Assembly (NCBI GenBank): GCA_021817945.1
Contig: JAKAFL010000009.1
Location: 1 to 64,000, forward strand
Direction of reading: 5' to 3'
DNA: 64,000 bases
Source of the DNA: a bacterium
Lineage (GTDB): Bacteria; Verrucomicrobiota; Verrucomicrobiia; Limisphaerales; UBA11358
The translations under genes were made by a program, and so were the position numbers. Of this stretch, positions 54,234 through 62,121 are shown one piece after another (within the stretch, counting starts at the first letter, position 1; every line of letters starts with the position of its first letter). The notes beneath the pieces were generated by a model. It made no database searches. It was not told where the DNA came from and worked only from the letters and a program-made list of their open reading frames with translations.

Positions 54234-56225
54234 TCACTGACGCAGTAAAACCACCCGATAAAAGCCTGATCCCCCTTTGCCACCCACATAGATGGAATCA
54301 TCATTTCCAGAGGCAAATCGAGGAGATCCCAAATTGGACCATGTCCTGGTGTCCGTTGAAACCTGCACTTGATAGGTGGCTCCAGGAACTGTATGCCAAT
54401 CCAAAAAGGTCCCTTGAGGGGTCTGGGTGATGGTCTGTTCCAGCCAGGTGGACGGGTCGGCGGTGGCGCCTGATAAAAAGGCTTGGTAAATGCTTGGGCC
54501 ACCGGGGGCAATTCGCGCAAGACCGGATGGCCAGGAGGAAATGTCCGTGCCAAAATTGGCCTGCATCCATTCAAACGGTATTCCATACCAATTGGCCCCT
54601 CCCCAGGTTGCCGCGCTGGTTGCAGGAGATTTGGGAGCCGTGCCTGCCGCCGTGGAATAGCTGACCTGAAAGGAATGCGTGCTGCCATCCGTCAAACCAT
54701 TGGCGGATGTCATGGTCCACTGGTTGGTTCCGACCACACCCATGGGCAAACTGGATCCATCCACATACACCTGATAATTGGAAACTTCCAAGCCTTGGAG
54801 TGGAGCCCAAGTCACGACCAACTGGGGTTGGTAAACGTTTGAAACCAAGGTGAACGGTGCATAAACAAACGGTGCAGGCATGGGATCCAAAACAGCCGCA
54901 ACATTAATATAGCGCTGGGCAAACAAATCAAAACTGGAAGCCGTTCCTGTGTAACTGGTCCAAAGCGCCAAAAACTGCTCGCTGCCATCCGACGCCACCA
55001 CCGGCTGCATTTGCTGGCTCACCGTGGTGGTATTAACCCTGATTTCGCCACCAACGAGGCTGGCGTCAGAATGGACAAACTGGCCGTACACACCCAATCC
55101 CGAGCCGTCTTCCCCCTGGCTCGACCAGACCGCGAAGTAGTCATTGCCAATGGAGCTTAACTTGGGTCTGAACTGGGAGTTGTTCAGGTAGGAATTCAAA
55201 CGCACCACGCTGCTGTTCAACCCATTGGTTCCACCCATGTTCACGGAACGGGCATAGATATCCCATTGATTGGTGACGCTGTTCATGTCGTACGCCGCCC
55301 AGGAAACCAGGAAGCTGCCGTCAGCCGCAGCGGCCACCGCCGGATCGGCGCAGGGATTCGAATCCGAGTTCACCTTGAATTCATTTCCGGCAGCGGCTCC
55401 ATTGGAAAGATAGAGGCGGGCATAAACATCCACGCTGGGCTGGATGCCCGTGACCCCCAAGTCAGAGTTATTGGTTACGGTCAGGCTGCCGTTGACAAAG
55501 GTGGGGTATGCAGTTTCCTGCTCTGACACCCAGGAGATTACAAACCCCCCATTGGCCAGGGCGGCCACGGCTGGGTTTCGCTGGTTATACGGGATGAATT
55601 GGTTCACCAGGAATTCATTCTGGACTGTGGCTCCTGTTGGCGAGAGGATTTTGGCATAGACATCCTGGTAGGAGTTGGTTCCAGCCTGGTCATAGCTGGA
55701 CCAAACAATGACCACATTTGAATTATTAAGCGTGGCGATGGCCGGATTGGCCTGAAAATAATTGGTGGCTTGGTTCACCATCAAGTCGGTGGTGGTCAGG
55801 AATTCGTTGCTGGAATTCATGAAGCGGGCGTAAATGTGCTGCGAACCCTCCACTCCACCCTGCCAGACAAAAACCGCGCCACCGCCCTTAAGCAGGGCGA
55901 CCCTGGGGTTTTCCTGGTCATTTGCACCCTGCACATTGACCCGGAAAACATCGCCGCTTCCTGACAGGTTACCACTCACCTGTTCCCCGCTGATACCCCA
56001 GCCACTTCCATCCGTGGCGTTATCCTGCCAGACAATATACCCGCCACTGGTGGAAACCGCCAGGTCCGGGAACATCTGGTCACCGGGCAGGCTGCCCGCA
56101 ATCGGATACTCCACGCCATTCGTGGTATAGTAGCTGGTTTGGCCGATTGCACTCACGGCGGCCATCAACGCCGCGCCCGCGACCAAGGCAGACGCCGTGG
56201 TGATTGACGGAGACAACATTTTCAT
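54234..56225 (-). CDS. Secreted seven-repeat beta-propeller protein with FN3-like and C-terminal modules (gene 1 of operon)
   Basis: The product is 663 residues. ATG 56225 gives the signal peptide (ITTASALVAGAALMAAVSAI). From about residue 50 to 450 I count seven repeats with the pattern P-x-hh-x-...-h-h-x-W and a VYARhh strand: FPDLAVSTSGGYIVWQ, NPRVALLKGGGAVFVWQ, NPAIATLNNSNVVIVWSS, NPAVAALANGGFVISWVS, DPAVAAAADGSFLVSWAA, RPKLSSIGNDYFAVWSS, QPVVASDGSEQFLALWTS. Seven repeats fit a seven-bladed propeller. An FN3-like domain (LVVTWAPLQGLEVSNYQVYV) follows, then a degenerate dockerin-like stretch (WYGIPFEWMQANFG) and the shared end (YQVQVSTDTRTW ... GFYRVVLLRQ). Function unknown. Confidence 0.8.
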   Translation of the reverse strand: MKMLSPSITTASALVAGAALMAAVSAIGQTSYYTTNGVEYPIAGSLPGDQMFPDLAVSTSGGYIVWQDNATDGSGWGISGEQVSGNLSGSGDVFRVNVQGANDQENPRVALLKGGGAVFVWQGGVEGSQHIYARFMNSSNEFLTTTDLMVNQATNYFQANPAIATLNNSNVVIVWSSYDQAGTNSYQDVYAKILSPTGATVQNEFLVNQFIPYNQRNPAVAALANGGFVISWVSEQETAYPTFVNGSLTVTNNSDLGVTGIQPSVDVYARLYLSNGAAAGNEFKVNSDSNPCADPAVAAAADGSFLVSWAAYDMNSVTNQWDIYARSVNMGGTNGLNSSVVRLNSYLNNSQFRPKLSSIGNDYFAVWSSQGEDGSGLGVYGQFVHSDASLVGGEIRVNTTTVSQQMQPVVASDGSEQFLALWTSYTGTASSFDLFAQRYINVAAVLDPMPAPFVYAPFTLVSNVYQPQLVVTWAPLQGLEVSNYQVYVDGSSLPMGVVGTNQWTMTSANGLTDGSTHSFQVSYSTAAGTAPKSPATSAATWGGANWYGIPFEWMQANFGTDISSWPSGLARIAPGGPSIYQAFLSGATADPSTWLEQTITQTPQGTFLDWHTVPGATYQVQVSTDTRTWSNLGSPRFASGNDDSIYVGGKGGSGFYRVVLLRQ

Positions 56226-56236
56226 GGATTTCAGTG

Positions 56237-56262
56237 ACAATAACCCCTTCAGGGTTGATTGT
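56237..56262 (-). promoter_or_regulatory. Hairpin in the leader of the three-gene secretome operon
   Basis: ACAAT plus AACCC pair with GGGTT plus ATTGT (one bulged base, 5-base loop), ending 11 bases before the ATG at 56225. The gap to the upstream exonuclease gene is 112 bp, so this may be the 5' leader of a separate transcript or an intercistronic stabiliser. Confidence 0.4.
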
Positions 56263-56337
56263 CGAAAACATAACACGGTTCCAAGCAGAGAAAATTCCCC
56301 GCCAACCATTTTCTTTTTTTGTTTACCCAACATCATC

Positions 56338-57219
56338 TTAATTCAAACCGGCCAACCGCCCGGTCTTTGATTCCATTAATTCCCTCAGCATGCCCTTGAA
56401 CCCGAACTGCGCCAGCAGGTCCTGCAGCCTGGGTGTGTCTTCAGCGCCGGGTTTGACCTGATCCGGGATAAATTCACATGGCACACTCTGCAGGCGGACC
56501 AAGTCCAGGTTTTTGTAAACCAATGGCTTGGAGGCATCCAAAGCTGCGGCCAGACGGGGTGATTTCACCTCCGCAATCCGCTCATAAATCTTGTCCACCG
56601 ATCCAAATTGCCCCAGCAAAGAGGCGGCTGTCTTGGGTCCCACACCCGGCACACCCGGAATGTTGTCCACCTGATCACCCATCAGGGCCAGCCAATCTGC
56701 CACCTGATCAGGGTTCACGCCTGATTTGGCCCTAACCTGTTCCGCCCCCCAAACCATCCCCGATTTATCATTGGGGTTCAACAGGCCAATTCGATCATCC
56801 ACCAACTGCATAAAATCCTTGTCGGCGCTGGCAATGATCACCTGCCACCCCGCATCTGCCGCCAGACGTGCCACGCAGCCGATATGATCATCCGCTTCAA
56901 CTCCATCCGCACAAAAATCCGCCACCCCCGCTGCAGAGAGGTAGTGGCGAATCCTCTCAAACTGCGGCCTCAAATCATCCGGCATTGATGGCCGTTGCGC
57001 CTTGTATGCCGGCCATCTTTTAAGGCGCTCCGCGCTCAATCCGCCATCCCAAACCACCAATACATGCGTGGGACCCAAATCCGACCGCATTTTTGTCAAC
57101 GCCTTTATGAACCCGTAGATGGCATTGACCGCCATACCTTCTGGAGACTTGAGTTCCTTGATTGCGTAAAACGACCTGTAGGCATAGGCGTGACCATCAA
57201 TCAACAACAGCTTGTTCAC
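56338..57219 (-). CDS. Stand-alone 5'-3' exonuclease (PolA N-terminal / FEN family)
   Basis: The product is 293 residues with a GTG start. It matches the 5' nuclease domain of DNA polymerase I without the polymerase: LLLIDGHAYAYRSFYAI, VVWDGGLSAERLKRWPAYKA, ADGVEADDHIGCVARLA, VIIASADKDFMQLVDD and the helix-hairpin-helix DNPIPGVPGVGPKTAA-like text (NIPGVPGVGPKTAASLL). It should remove RNA primers or flap ends. It starts 2 bases after the secretin C-terminal gene, so it is co-transcribed with the pilus genes, an odd partnership. The genome may also carry a full polA elsewhere. Confidence 0.93.
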   Translation of the reverse strand: MNKLLLIDGHAYAYRSFYAIKELKSPEGMAVNAIYGFIKALTKMRSDLGPTHVLVVWDGGLSAERLKRWPAYKAQRPSMPDDLRPQFERIRHYLSAAGVADFCADGVEADDHIGCVARLAADAGWQVIIASADKDFMQLVDDRIGLLNPNDKSGMVWGAEQVRAKSGVNPDQVADWLALMGDQVDNIPGVPGVGPKTAASLLGQFGSVDKIYERIAEVKSPRLAAALDASKPLVYKNLDLVRLQSVPCEFIPDQVKPGAEDTPRLQDLLAQFGFKGMLRELMESKTGRLAGLN

Positions 57220-57221
57220 CG

Positions 57222-57887
57222 CTATTGCATGTTGGGTATGGAATGCGTGTTCTGCACCGTTTCCTCCGGTGTGGTGGCACCCGCAGGCTGGGATGGAATA
57301 GCGTTTTGGGCAAAAGGCAGCTCATCATCCGAATGAACGCGGTTCCCGGCCGGGTCAACGATGGTCGCCGTCACAAAAATCATGAGGTTTTTTTTGACAG
57401 ACGACTTGCTGCTGCTTTGAAACAAATTCCCAACAACCGGAATATCCCCAAGAACGGGCACTTTATCCTCGGTGCTCTCCACTTGTGAAGAAATCAACCC
57501 GCCAATCACCACCGTCTGGCTGTCCCAAACGTTCACGGTGGCAATCACCTGGCGCACTGTGAAGTTGGGCAAAATCACCGGCAATTGAACCACGTTCAAA
57601 CTTCCCGTGACATTCGCTATATTGGGTGGTGTGTCGTAACCGTTGAAATCGGTCAGGGAGGGAATCAGCGTCAAGTTGATCGTGTAGCCATCAGACAGGA
57701 CATAGGGTACTACGTCTAGAATCGGCCCAATCTCCACCTGCTGGGTATAGGGAATGATTGCTGATGCCCCTGGAGTGATGCTGGTCACCTGAGCCATCAA
57801 ATCTGGCGCCGCAGCAAAACCGAGTCCCACGGCACAGGCCAGGACCGCCTGCCTTGAGCAATTTTGTTTCGTCATAATCTTTTTCAT
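57222..57887 (-). CDS. C-terminal half of a split secretin, with its own signal peptide
   Basis: The product is 221 residues. Residues of about 34-195 match the second half of the secretin beta-barrel domain: VEIGPILDVVPYVLSDGYTI, TLIPSLTDFNGYD, WDSQTVVIGGLISSQ, the signature KVPVLGDIPVVGNLFQSS, and KNLMIFVTATIVDP. The N-terminus (MKKIMTKQNCSRQAVLACAV, then GLGFAAAPDLMAQ) looks like a complete signal peptide. The preceding gene (57918-60272) ends inside the first half of the same domain. Both halves are in one reading frame, separated by one TGA and ten sense codons. The two products would have to be exported separately and meet in the outer membrane, or the TGA is read through. It could also be an inactivated gene. 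Confidence 0.85.
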   Translation of the reverse strand: MKKIMTKQNCSRQAVLACAVGLGFAAAPDLMAQVTSITPGASAIIPYTQQVEIGPILDVVPYVLSDGYTINLTLIPSLTDFNGYDTPPNIANVTGSLNVVQLPVILPNFTVRQVIATVNVWDSQTVVIGGLISSQVESTEDKVPVLGDIPVVGNLFQSSSKSSVKKNLMIFVTATIVDPAGNRVHSDDELPFAQNAIPSQPAGATTPEETVQNTHSIPNMQ

Positions 57888-57917
57888 GAAGGAAATGGAT
57901 TGAATCAGGACTGAAAA

Positions 57918-60272
57918 TCAGGGAAGTCCACCCACACCCAAGCTCGTGGTGGTATTGGCCTGTTGGAACCCGAAGCTCGTAACCACCGATTGCAAAACCG
58001 TGGCGCGCATCTGCGTCTGGCGCCCGCTGATGGTGGTGGCTTCCGGTTCAGCCAACTGCTCCACCCCGTCCCTTTGTTGAAGGGCCTGCAAAGCCACTTG
58101 AAAATTAGGCTGGGTAAAGATTCCAGTGATGGTCCCCAGGGTCGGCGCACCCAAGGTGTTTCTGAGCCCCGAGGTGAGGGATTGGTCATTGGCCGAAGGT
58201 TGAACTTCATTAGCCGTGGATGTTCCAGGGAACACACCCAGTGGATTGGCCGCAGACGGAGTGGTGTTGAGTGAGCTTGATGAACCACCCTGTCCTACAA
58301 CACCCTGACCGATATTGAATTGACCCAAATACCACTGGAAGCCCAAAGCTTCGGAATTGTTTTCTGTAACCTCAATGAAACGCGCCTTGATGTGAACCTG
58401 TGGAGGTAATTGATCCAAGGCTTGAATGGCACGCTCGATGGTATCCAGATCATCTTCAGTCGCTTTCACAAATAATAACCCCAAGCGATCATTGAAAAAC
58501 ACCGATTTACCAGGAGGACTCTGCAAATTGATCCCCAACGTGGTGAAAAAGTTACGGGCTGCAAGACTGACATCGGCAGACAGATTAACTGTGGTAATAT
58601 ACCTCAGGCCGCCTGCAGAGGTCGAAGTTCCGCCAGCACCACCGGGAAGGCCGCCTCTCGCCAAGGGATCCGTGGATCCGCCACCAGCGCCGCCAGCGCC
58701 GCCGGTTGCTCCGCCTCCACCACCCTGCGATCCAGCTTGGCGGGCTGCAGCAGCTCCAGGAACGGCATCCACCACGCCCAAAACACCCCCAGTATTCTGG
58801 GTCTGGCCACCAGCACCGGCACCACCACCCGCGCCGCCACCGCCGCCACCACCAGCACCACCACCGGCACCGCCGCCTGTGCTGGATGATTGCACAGAAC
58901 CAAAGTTTTCAGCATCCACGCTCTCCAAACCGGAGTAGAACGTATTGGGATCCACCCTGAAGGTCCGCATCATCAACTGGGGTGTTTCAACTCCCTTGTC
59001 TGAAAACACCACGCCATAATCTTGAACGGAGTACTTGATGGAATGGCCGGATGGATGTTCCGCAACCAAAAGAATGGCATCCAGCACCTCCGCCAAAGTG
59101 ACGTCACTGAGGTCCAATTTGACTTGAACCGAGGAAATATCAATAGGCTCACTGCCGCCACCTCCGGCCGGGGAAGCGACAGGCAATCCGGTATTCGGAT
59201 CAATGGCTCCGCTTTGGGCTGTTGTCGGCGCAGGCAAAGGAGCAGGCGCTGCAAATCCGCCGCCGCCGCCACCCGCACCTCCGCCAAAGTTGACCTGTGG
59301 AACGGCAATGGGAGGCCCTGATTCATCGGCATTAGGGTTAATGAGGAAATTGATTCCTTTCCGATCTGGATCCCGCAACTTGGACTGTTCCGATAATTGG
59401 CGCAGCACTTCACTCAGTGGCAACCCATCAAAATTCACCTCATCCAAATGAATGCGGTTGAGCTTGTCCATGATGATTTGACGGCCCGGCCCGGTGTAAA
59501 CCAAATCGTTGGTGGCGTATGGATTGGGAACGGGCAATTGCACATGCGGCGTTGGCAAAACCCACTGTTTTTCCACCTGGTCCATCCGCAAACGTGAATC
59601 GAGTGAGTGCTCGGCGGAATTGCGGGCATAATTTGCCTCGCCGATCAGGTTGAGATAGTAATAGGCGGCACGATTATCAGGATCCAATTTCAAAGCATCG
59701 CGAAGCTTTTGTTGCGCATCATCCAGTTTGCCCATTTCGTACAACACCTTGGCATCCTGCACCATGGTGGCCGCGTCCACTTTCTGGGAGGCGATTTGGG
59801 GCACCTCGTCCATGATGGCTGGCGAGGGCAGCTTGCCCTTGAGCGAATCCAGGATCTGATCGTTTTTTTGCTTGAAAGCAATGGCAGCTTGGTTGGATGG
59901 GTCCGCCTTGAGCACCGCGTTCACCCGAACCTGAGCCTCGCGATAATCACCACGGCTTTGGGCATCCTGAGCCAGCAACATGGAGGTAGTGCTTAGGCCC
60001 GCCACGGCTTGGGCGGTTTCGGTCTCAATGCCCGGACCAATCTGCTGGGCCAAATCCACGCACTCCTGATAGGCTTTCGCAGCGCCGAGAATGTCTCCCC
60101 GCTGGTAAATGGACTGGGCTTCGACCAACTTCTGCCTTAAAACGATCGTATTGGCCTGGTTTTCCACTGATTGATGCACAGCCATGTCAATGGGTGTGCC
60201 CTGGGCCAGGGCAAGCGATGGAATCAAAAGCAGCGCGGATAATCCGAACGCTAAACAAGGTACTTTAATCAT
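57918..60272 (-). CDS. N-terminal part of a split secretin (PilQ/GspD-like, Amuc_1098-type)
   Basis: The product is 784 residues. After a signal peptide (LAFGLSALLLIPSLALAQG) come TPR-like repeats (about 40-220; LYEMGKLDDAQQKLRDALKL) and N-domains (LPLSEVLRQLSEQ; VTLAEVLDAILLV). A Gly-rich linker (about 500-590, runs of Gly and Ala) separates them from a further N-domain and the start of the secretin domain (LGLLFVKATEDDLDTIERAI, VHIKARFIEVTENNSEALGF, EPEATTISGRQTQMRATV). It stops at GVGGLP, before the barrel is complete; the missing part is the gene at 57222-57887. Secretins form the outer-membrane gate of type IV pili and type II secretion. The domain order matches the Akkermansia Amuc_1098 protein as I recall it, which is a single chain. 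Confidence 0.88.
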   Translation of the reverse strand: MIKVPCLAFGLSALLLIPSLALAQGTPIDMAVHQSVENQANTIVLRQKLVEAQSIYQRGDILGAAKAYQECVDLAQQIGPGIETETAQAVAGLSTTSMLLAQDAQSRGDYREAQVRVNAVLKADPSNQAAIAFKQKNDQILDSLKGKLPSPAIMDEVPQIASQKVDAATMVQDAKVLYEMGKLDDAQQKLRDALKLDPDNRAAYYYLNLIGEANYARNSAEHSLDSRLRMDQVEKQWVLPTPHVQLPVPNPYATNDLVYTGPGRQIIMDKLNRIHLDEVNFDGLPLSEVLRQLSEQSKLRDPDRKGINFLINPNADESGPPIAVPQVNFGGGAGGGGGGFAAPAPLPAPTTAQSGAIDPNTGLPVASPAGGGGSEPIDISSVQVKLDLSDVTLAEVLDAILLVAEHPSGHSIKYSVQDYGVVFSDKGVETPQLMMRTFRVDPNTFYSGLESVDAENFGSVQSSSTGGGAGGGAGGGGGGGAGGGAGAGGQTQNTGGVLGVVDAVPGAAAARQAGSQGGGGGATGGAGGAGGGSTDPLARGGLPGGAGGTSTSAGGLRYITTVNLSADVSLAARNFFTTLGINLQSPPGKSVFFNDRLGLLFVKATEDDLDTIERAIQALDQLPPQVHIKARFIEVTENNSEALGFQWYLGQFNIGQGVVGQGGSSSSLNTTPSAANPLGVFPGTSTANEVQPSANDQSLTSGLRNTLGAPTLGTITGIFTQPNFQVALQALQQRDGVEQLAEPEATTISGRQTQMRATVLQSVVTSFGFQQANTTTSLGVGGLP

Positions 60273-60323
60273 GGCAAAATCGGGTTCGTCAGAAAGCTGT
60301 TGGTAAGGGTGGAATATGCCAGC

Positions 60324-61115
60324 TCAGGGCGTATATGGCAACGTGTATTTTCTTTGGTTTGATTGGTCCTCTAAAACTAATTCATCCTGGTTGACATCCT
60401 GAACCAGATAATCCACTCCAGCGAATGATACCAAATCGCCCACTCGTTTTCCATTGAAAACCTTTTTTTCAGGAGCGTAACTGAAATCCGCCGAATAGGC
60501 GTCCACGCGCTGATAGGGTTTGCCCGGTTGAACGGTCACGATTTCGCCGGTATCAACCAGTTTTACCTTCAAGGCGCTTGGATTGGAGGGATCGCCGGAG
60601 ACACTCAACAATTCAAAGGCATCGTTTTTATCCCCCACAGAGACGAAATGCTGTTCGGGGCGGCGTTTGTAAAGCTGTTTTTCGGCCTGCTTTTCGACAT
60701 AGACCTGGTAACGCGCTCCAAATTCATTGGTCATGGTTTCATTGAAGGACAACTTGAAGTAAAGTGGGTGGATGCCTGTGACCTTGGCCGCGCCAGCGCC
60801 TATTTCATTGCCATTGCTGATCTTGATCAACGATCCATCCGCCGTCTTCTGCCATTCCATGGTGTTGAAAAGCTTGTTGGTGGTGTTGAAATCCAGGGTG
60901 TAATCCCCTTGAACCCTGGCAAGAGCCTGGGACTCCACCGAAAGATCCAAATCCGGCAACGGGGGGGCCGTGCGCTTGATGTAGCCATTGGAACTGTTCA
61001 CCATTGCCTCATGATCGGCGCTGATGTAAAAAAACATGAAGACAAGAACCCCGATCAGGCCCGCCAAAACGATGCCCAACAGAATTTTTTCGTAATTTTT
61101 CTTGATGAAGTCCAT
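60324..61115 (-). CDS. Inner-membrane pilus-assembly protein, Amuc_1099-like
   Basis: The product is 263 residues. A short cytoplasmic start (MDFIKKNYEKI) is followed by one membrane helix (LLGIVLAGLIGVLVFMFFYI), and the rest is periplasmic. Two beta-rich parts follow: one around RYQVYVEKQAEKQLYKRRPE and a C-terminal part (VGDLVSFAGVDYLVQDVNQD, LVLEDQSNQRKYTLP) that resembles PilP-type domains which bind the secretin. Its stop is 51 bases before the secretin start. The assignment rests mainly on order and topology. Confidence 0.7.
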   Translation of the reverse strand: MDFIKKNYEKILLGIVLAGLIGVLVFMFFYISADHEAMVNSSNGYIKRTAPPLPDLDLSVESQALARVQGDYTLDFNTTNKLFNTMEWQKTADGSLIKISNGNEIGAGAAKVTGIHPLYFKLSFNETMTNEFGARYQVYVEKQAEKQLYKRRPEQHFVSVGDKNDAFELLSVSGDPSNPSALKVKLVDTGEIVTVQPGKPYQRVDAYSADFSYAPEKKVFNGKRVGDLVSFAGVDYLVQDVNQDELVLEDQSNQRKYTLPYTP

Positions 61116-62120
61116 TTAGTTATTAGGCAATAGCTTCACAATTTCCACTTCCATTGTGGTGCGCAATAATTGCTCCTTGAGCACCGTCTGCAATCCACCC
61201 CGGGCCGAAACCGGTACCTGTGGCGCGGGTGTGGCAGGCGGGTATCCGGGGTATCCTCGCAGCGCGGGCGGATAGCCCGGCGTGGCAGGCGGGTATCCTG
61301 GATAAGCCGGGTTGCCAGGATTGCCCGGCATTTGATTTGGGTAAGCTCCCATGGGCATGCCCTGTGGCACCGATTGATCTGTTCCCCCGTCGTTGGAGGC
61401 CGGTTCCACGTTGATCGAATGAACAATGAATTCATTTGATGAATTGGCGAAGGCACAGATGACCTTGGCAATTTCAGGCGAGAAGGACCGGAATGAAATC
61501 ACATAGGGGGTTAGGATGGCCATGTCATTGGTGAAAGGTTGCATCTGTGCGTAGTCACTCTGCGGCCCATTGATATCATCGTCCGACACATGCACCCGCT
61601 GAATGGAGTCCAAGGAATTGACCTGCGCGGAAAAAACCAGCTCAGAAATCGCTTTGACCTCTCCCAACTGTTGGGCCAAAGGATCCAAACTGCCGGCGGC
61701 AAACTGCATCAGCGGCTTTTGCGCATCAAAGGAAAACATATACTCAGGCGGCAGCATGACCCCGCTCGCTTGGGCATCCTTGGTCAATTGGGCCAGGGTA
61801 CGTCGCAATGCGGCGGCAAACCGCTCGCTGGTGACGTTCCCATCTGGTATGGGGCTGATGGGTAAAAAATATCCACTGGTGGAGTGGATCCAGTCTTTAA
61901 GCTGTTTTTCCTGGTCCTTGGCCAGTTGTGCATTGTTGGCGCCTGGACCTGGTTTTTCATCAGCCAATTGTTTCAAGGTGCTGTAAATGTCTGCAAGCTT
62001 GCCTGAGGCATCTGAATTTTTGGAATACCCCTGATAGATGTAAAAACCCGCGCCTCCCAGTAAAACCAATGCAATGGAACCGCCAACGACAAAAAATAAA
62101 TTTCGCTTTATCCAGCCCAT
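61116..62120 (-). CDS. Amuc_1100-like (PilO-type) pilus-associated protein
   Basis: The product is 334 residues. One N-terminal membrane helix (LFFVVGGSIALVLLGGAGFY) and a coiled stretch (LADIYSTLKQLADEKPGP) precede a ferredoxin-like periplasmic domain, the layout of PilO and of Akkermansia Amuc_1100. Residues of about 255-300 form an unusual Pro/Gly/Tyr repeat (PAYPGYPPATPGYPP, then RGYPGYPPATP). The end is LLRTTMEVEIVKLLPNN. It starts 1 base after the PilM/N stop, and its own stop directly abuts the next start, so all are translationally coupled. Confidence 0.82.
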   Translation of the reverse strand: MGWIKRNLFFVVGGSIALVLLGGAGFYIYQGYSKNSDASGKLADIYSTLKQLADEKPGPGANNAQLAKDQEKQLKDWIHSTSGYFLPISPIPDGNVTSERFAAALRRTLAQLTKDAQASGVMLPPEYMFSFDAQKPLMQFAAGSLDPLAQQLGEVKAISELVFSAQVNSLDSIQRVHVSDDDINGPQSDYAQMQPFTNDMAILTPYVISFRSFSPEIAKVICAFANSSNEFIVHSINVEPASNDGGTDQSVPQGMPMGAYPNQMPGNPGNPAYPGYPPATPGYPPALRGYPGYPPATPAPQVPVSARGGLQTVLKEQLLRTTMEVEIVKLLPNN

Positions 62121-62121
62121 A

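Noticed and set aside
54227-54688. Extended start (154 more residues) for the secreted protein at 51857-54226
   Set aside because: The extra text overlaps the 3' end of the upstream propeller gene and hides a clear signal peptide that begins at ATG 54226.
58700-58900. CRISPR-like or tandem DNA repeat suggested by regular GC-rich triplets
   Set aside because: It is the Gly/Ala-rich linker of the secretin N-part; codons vary and there are no spacers.
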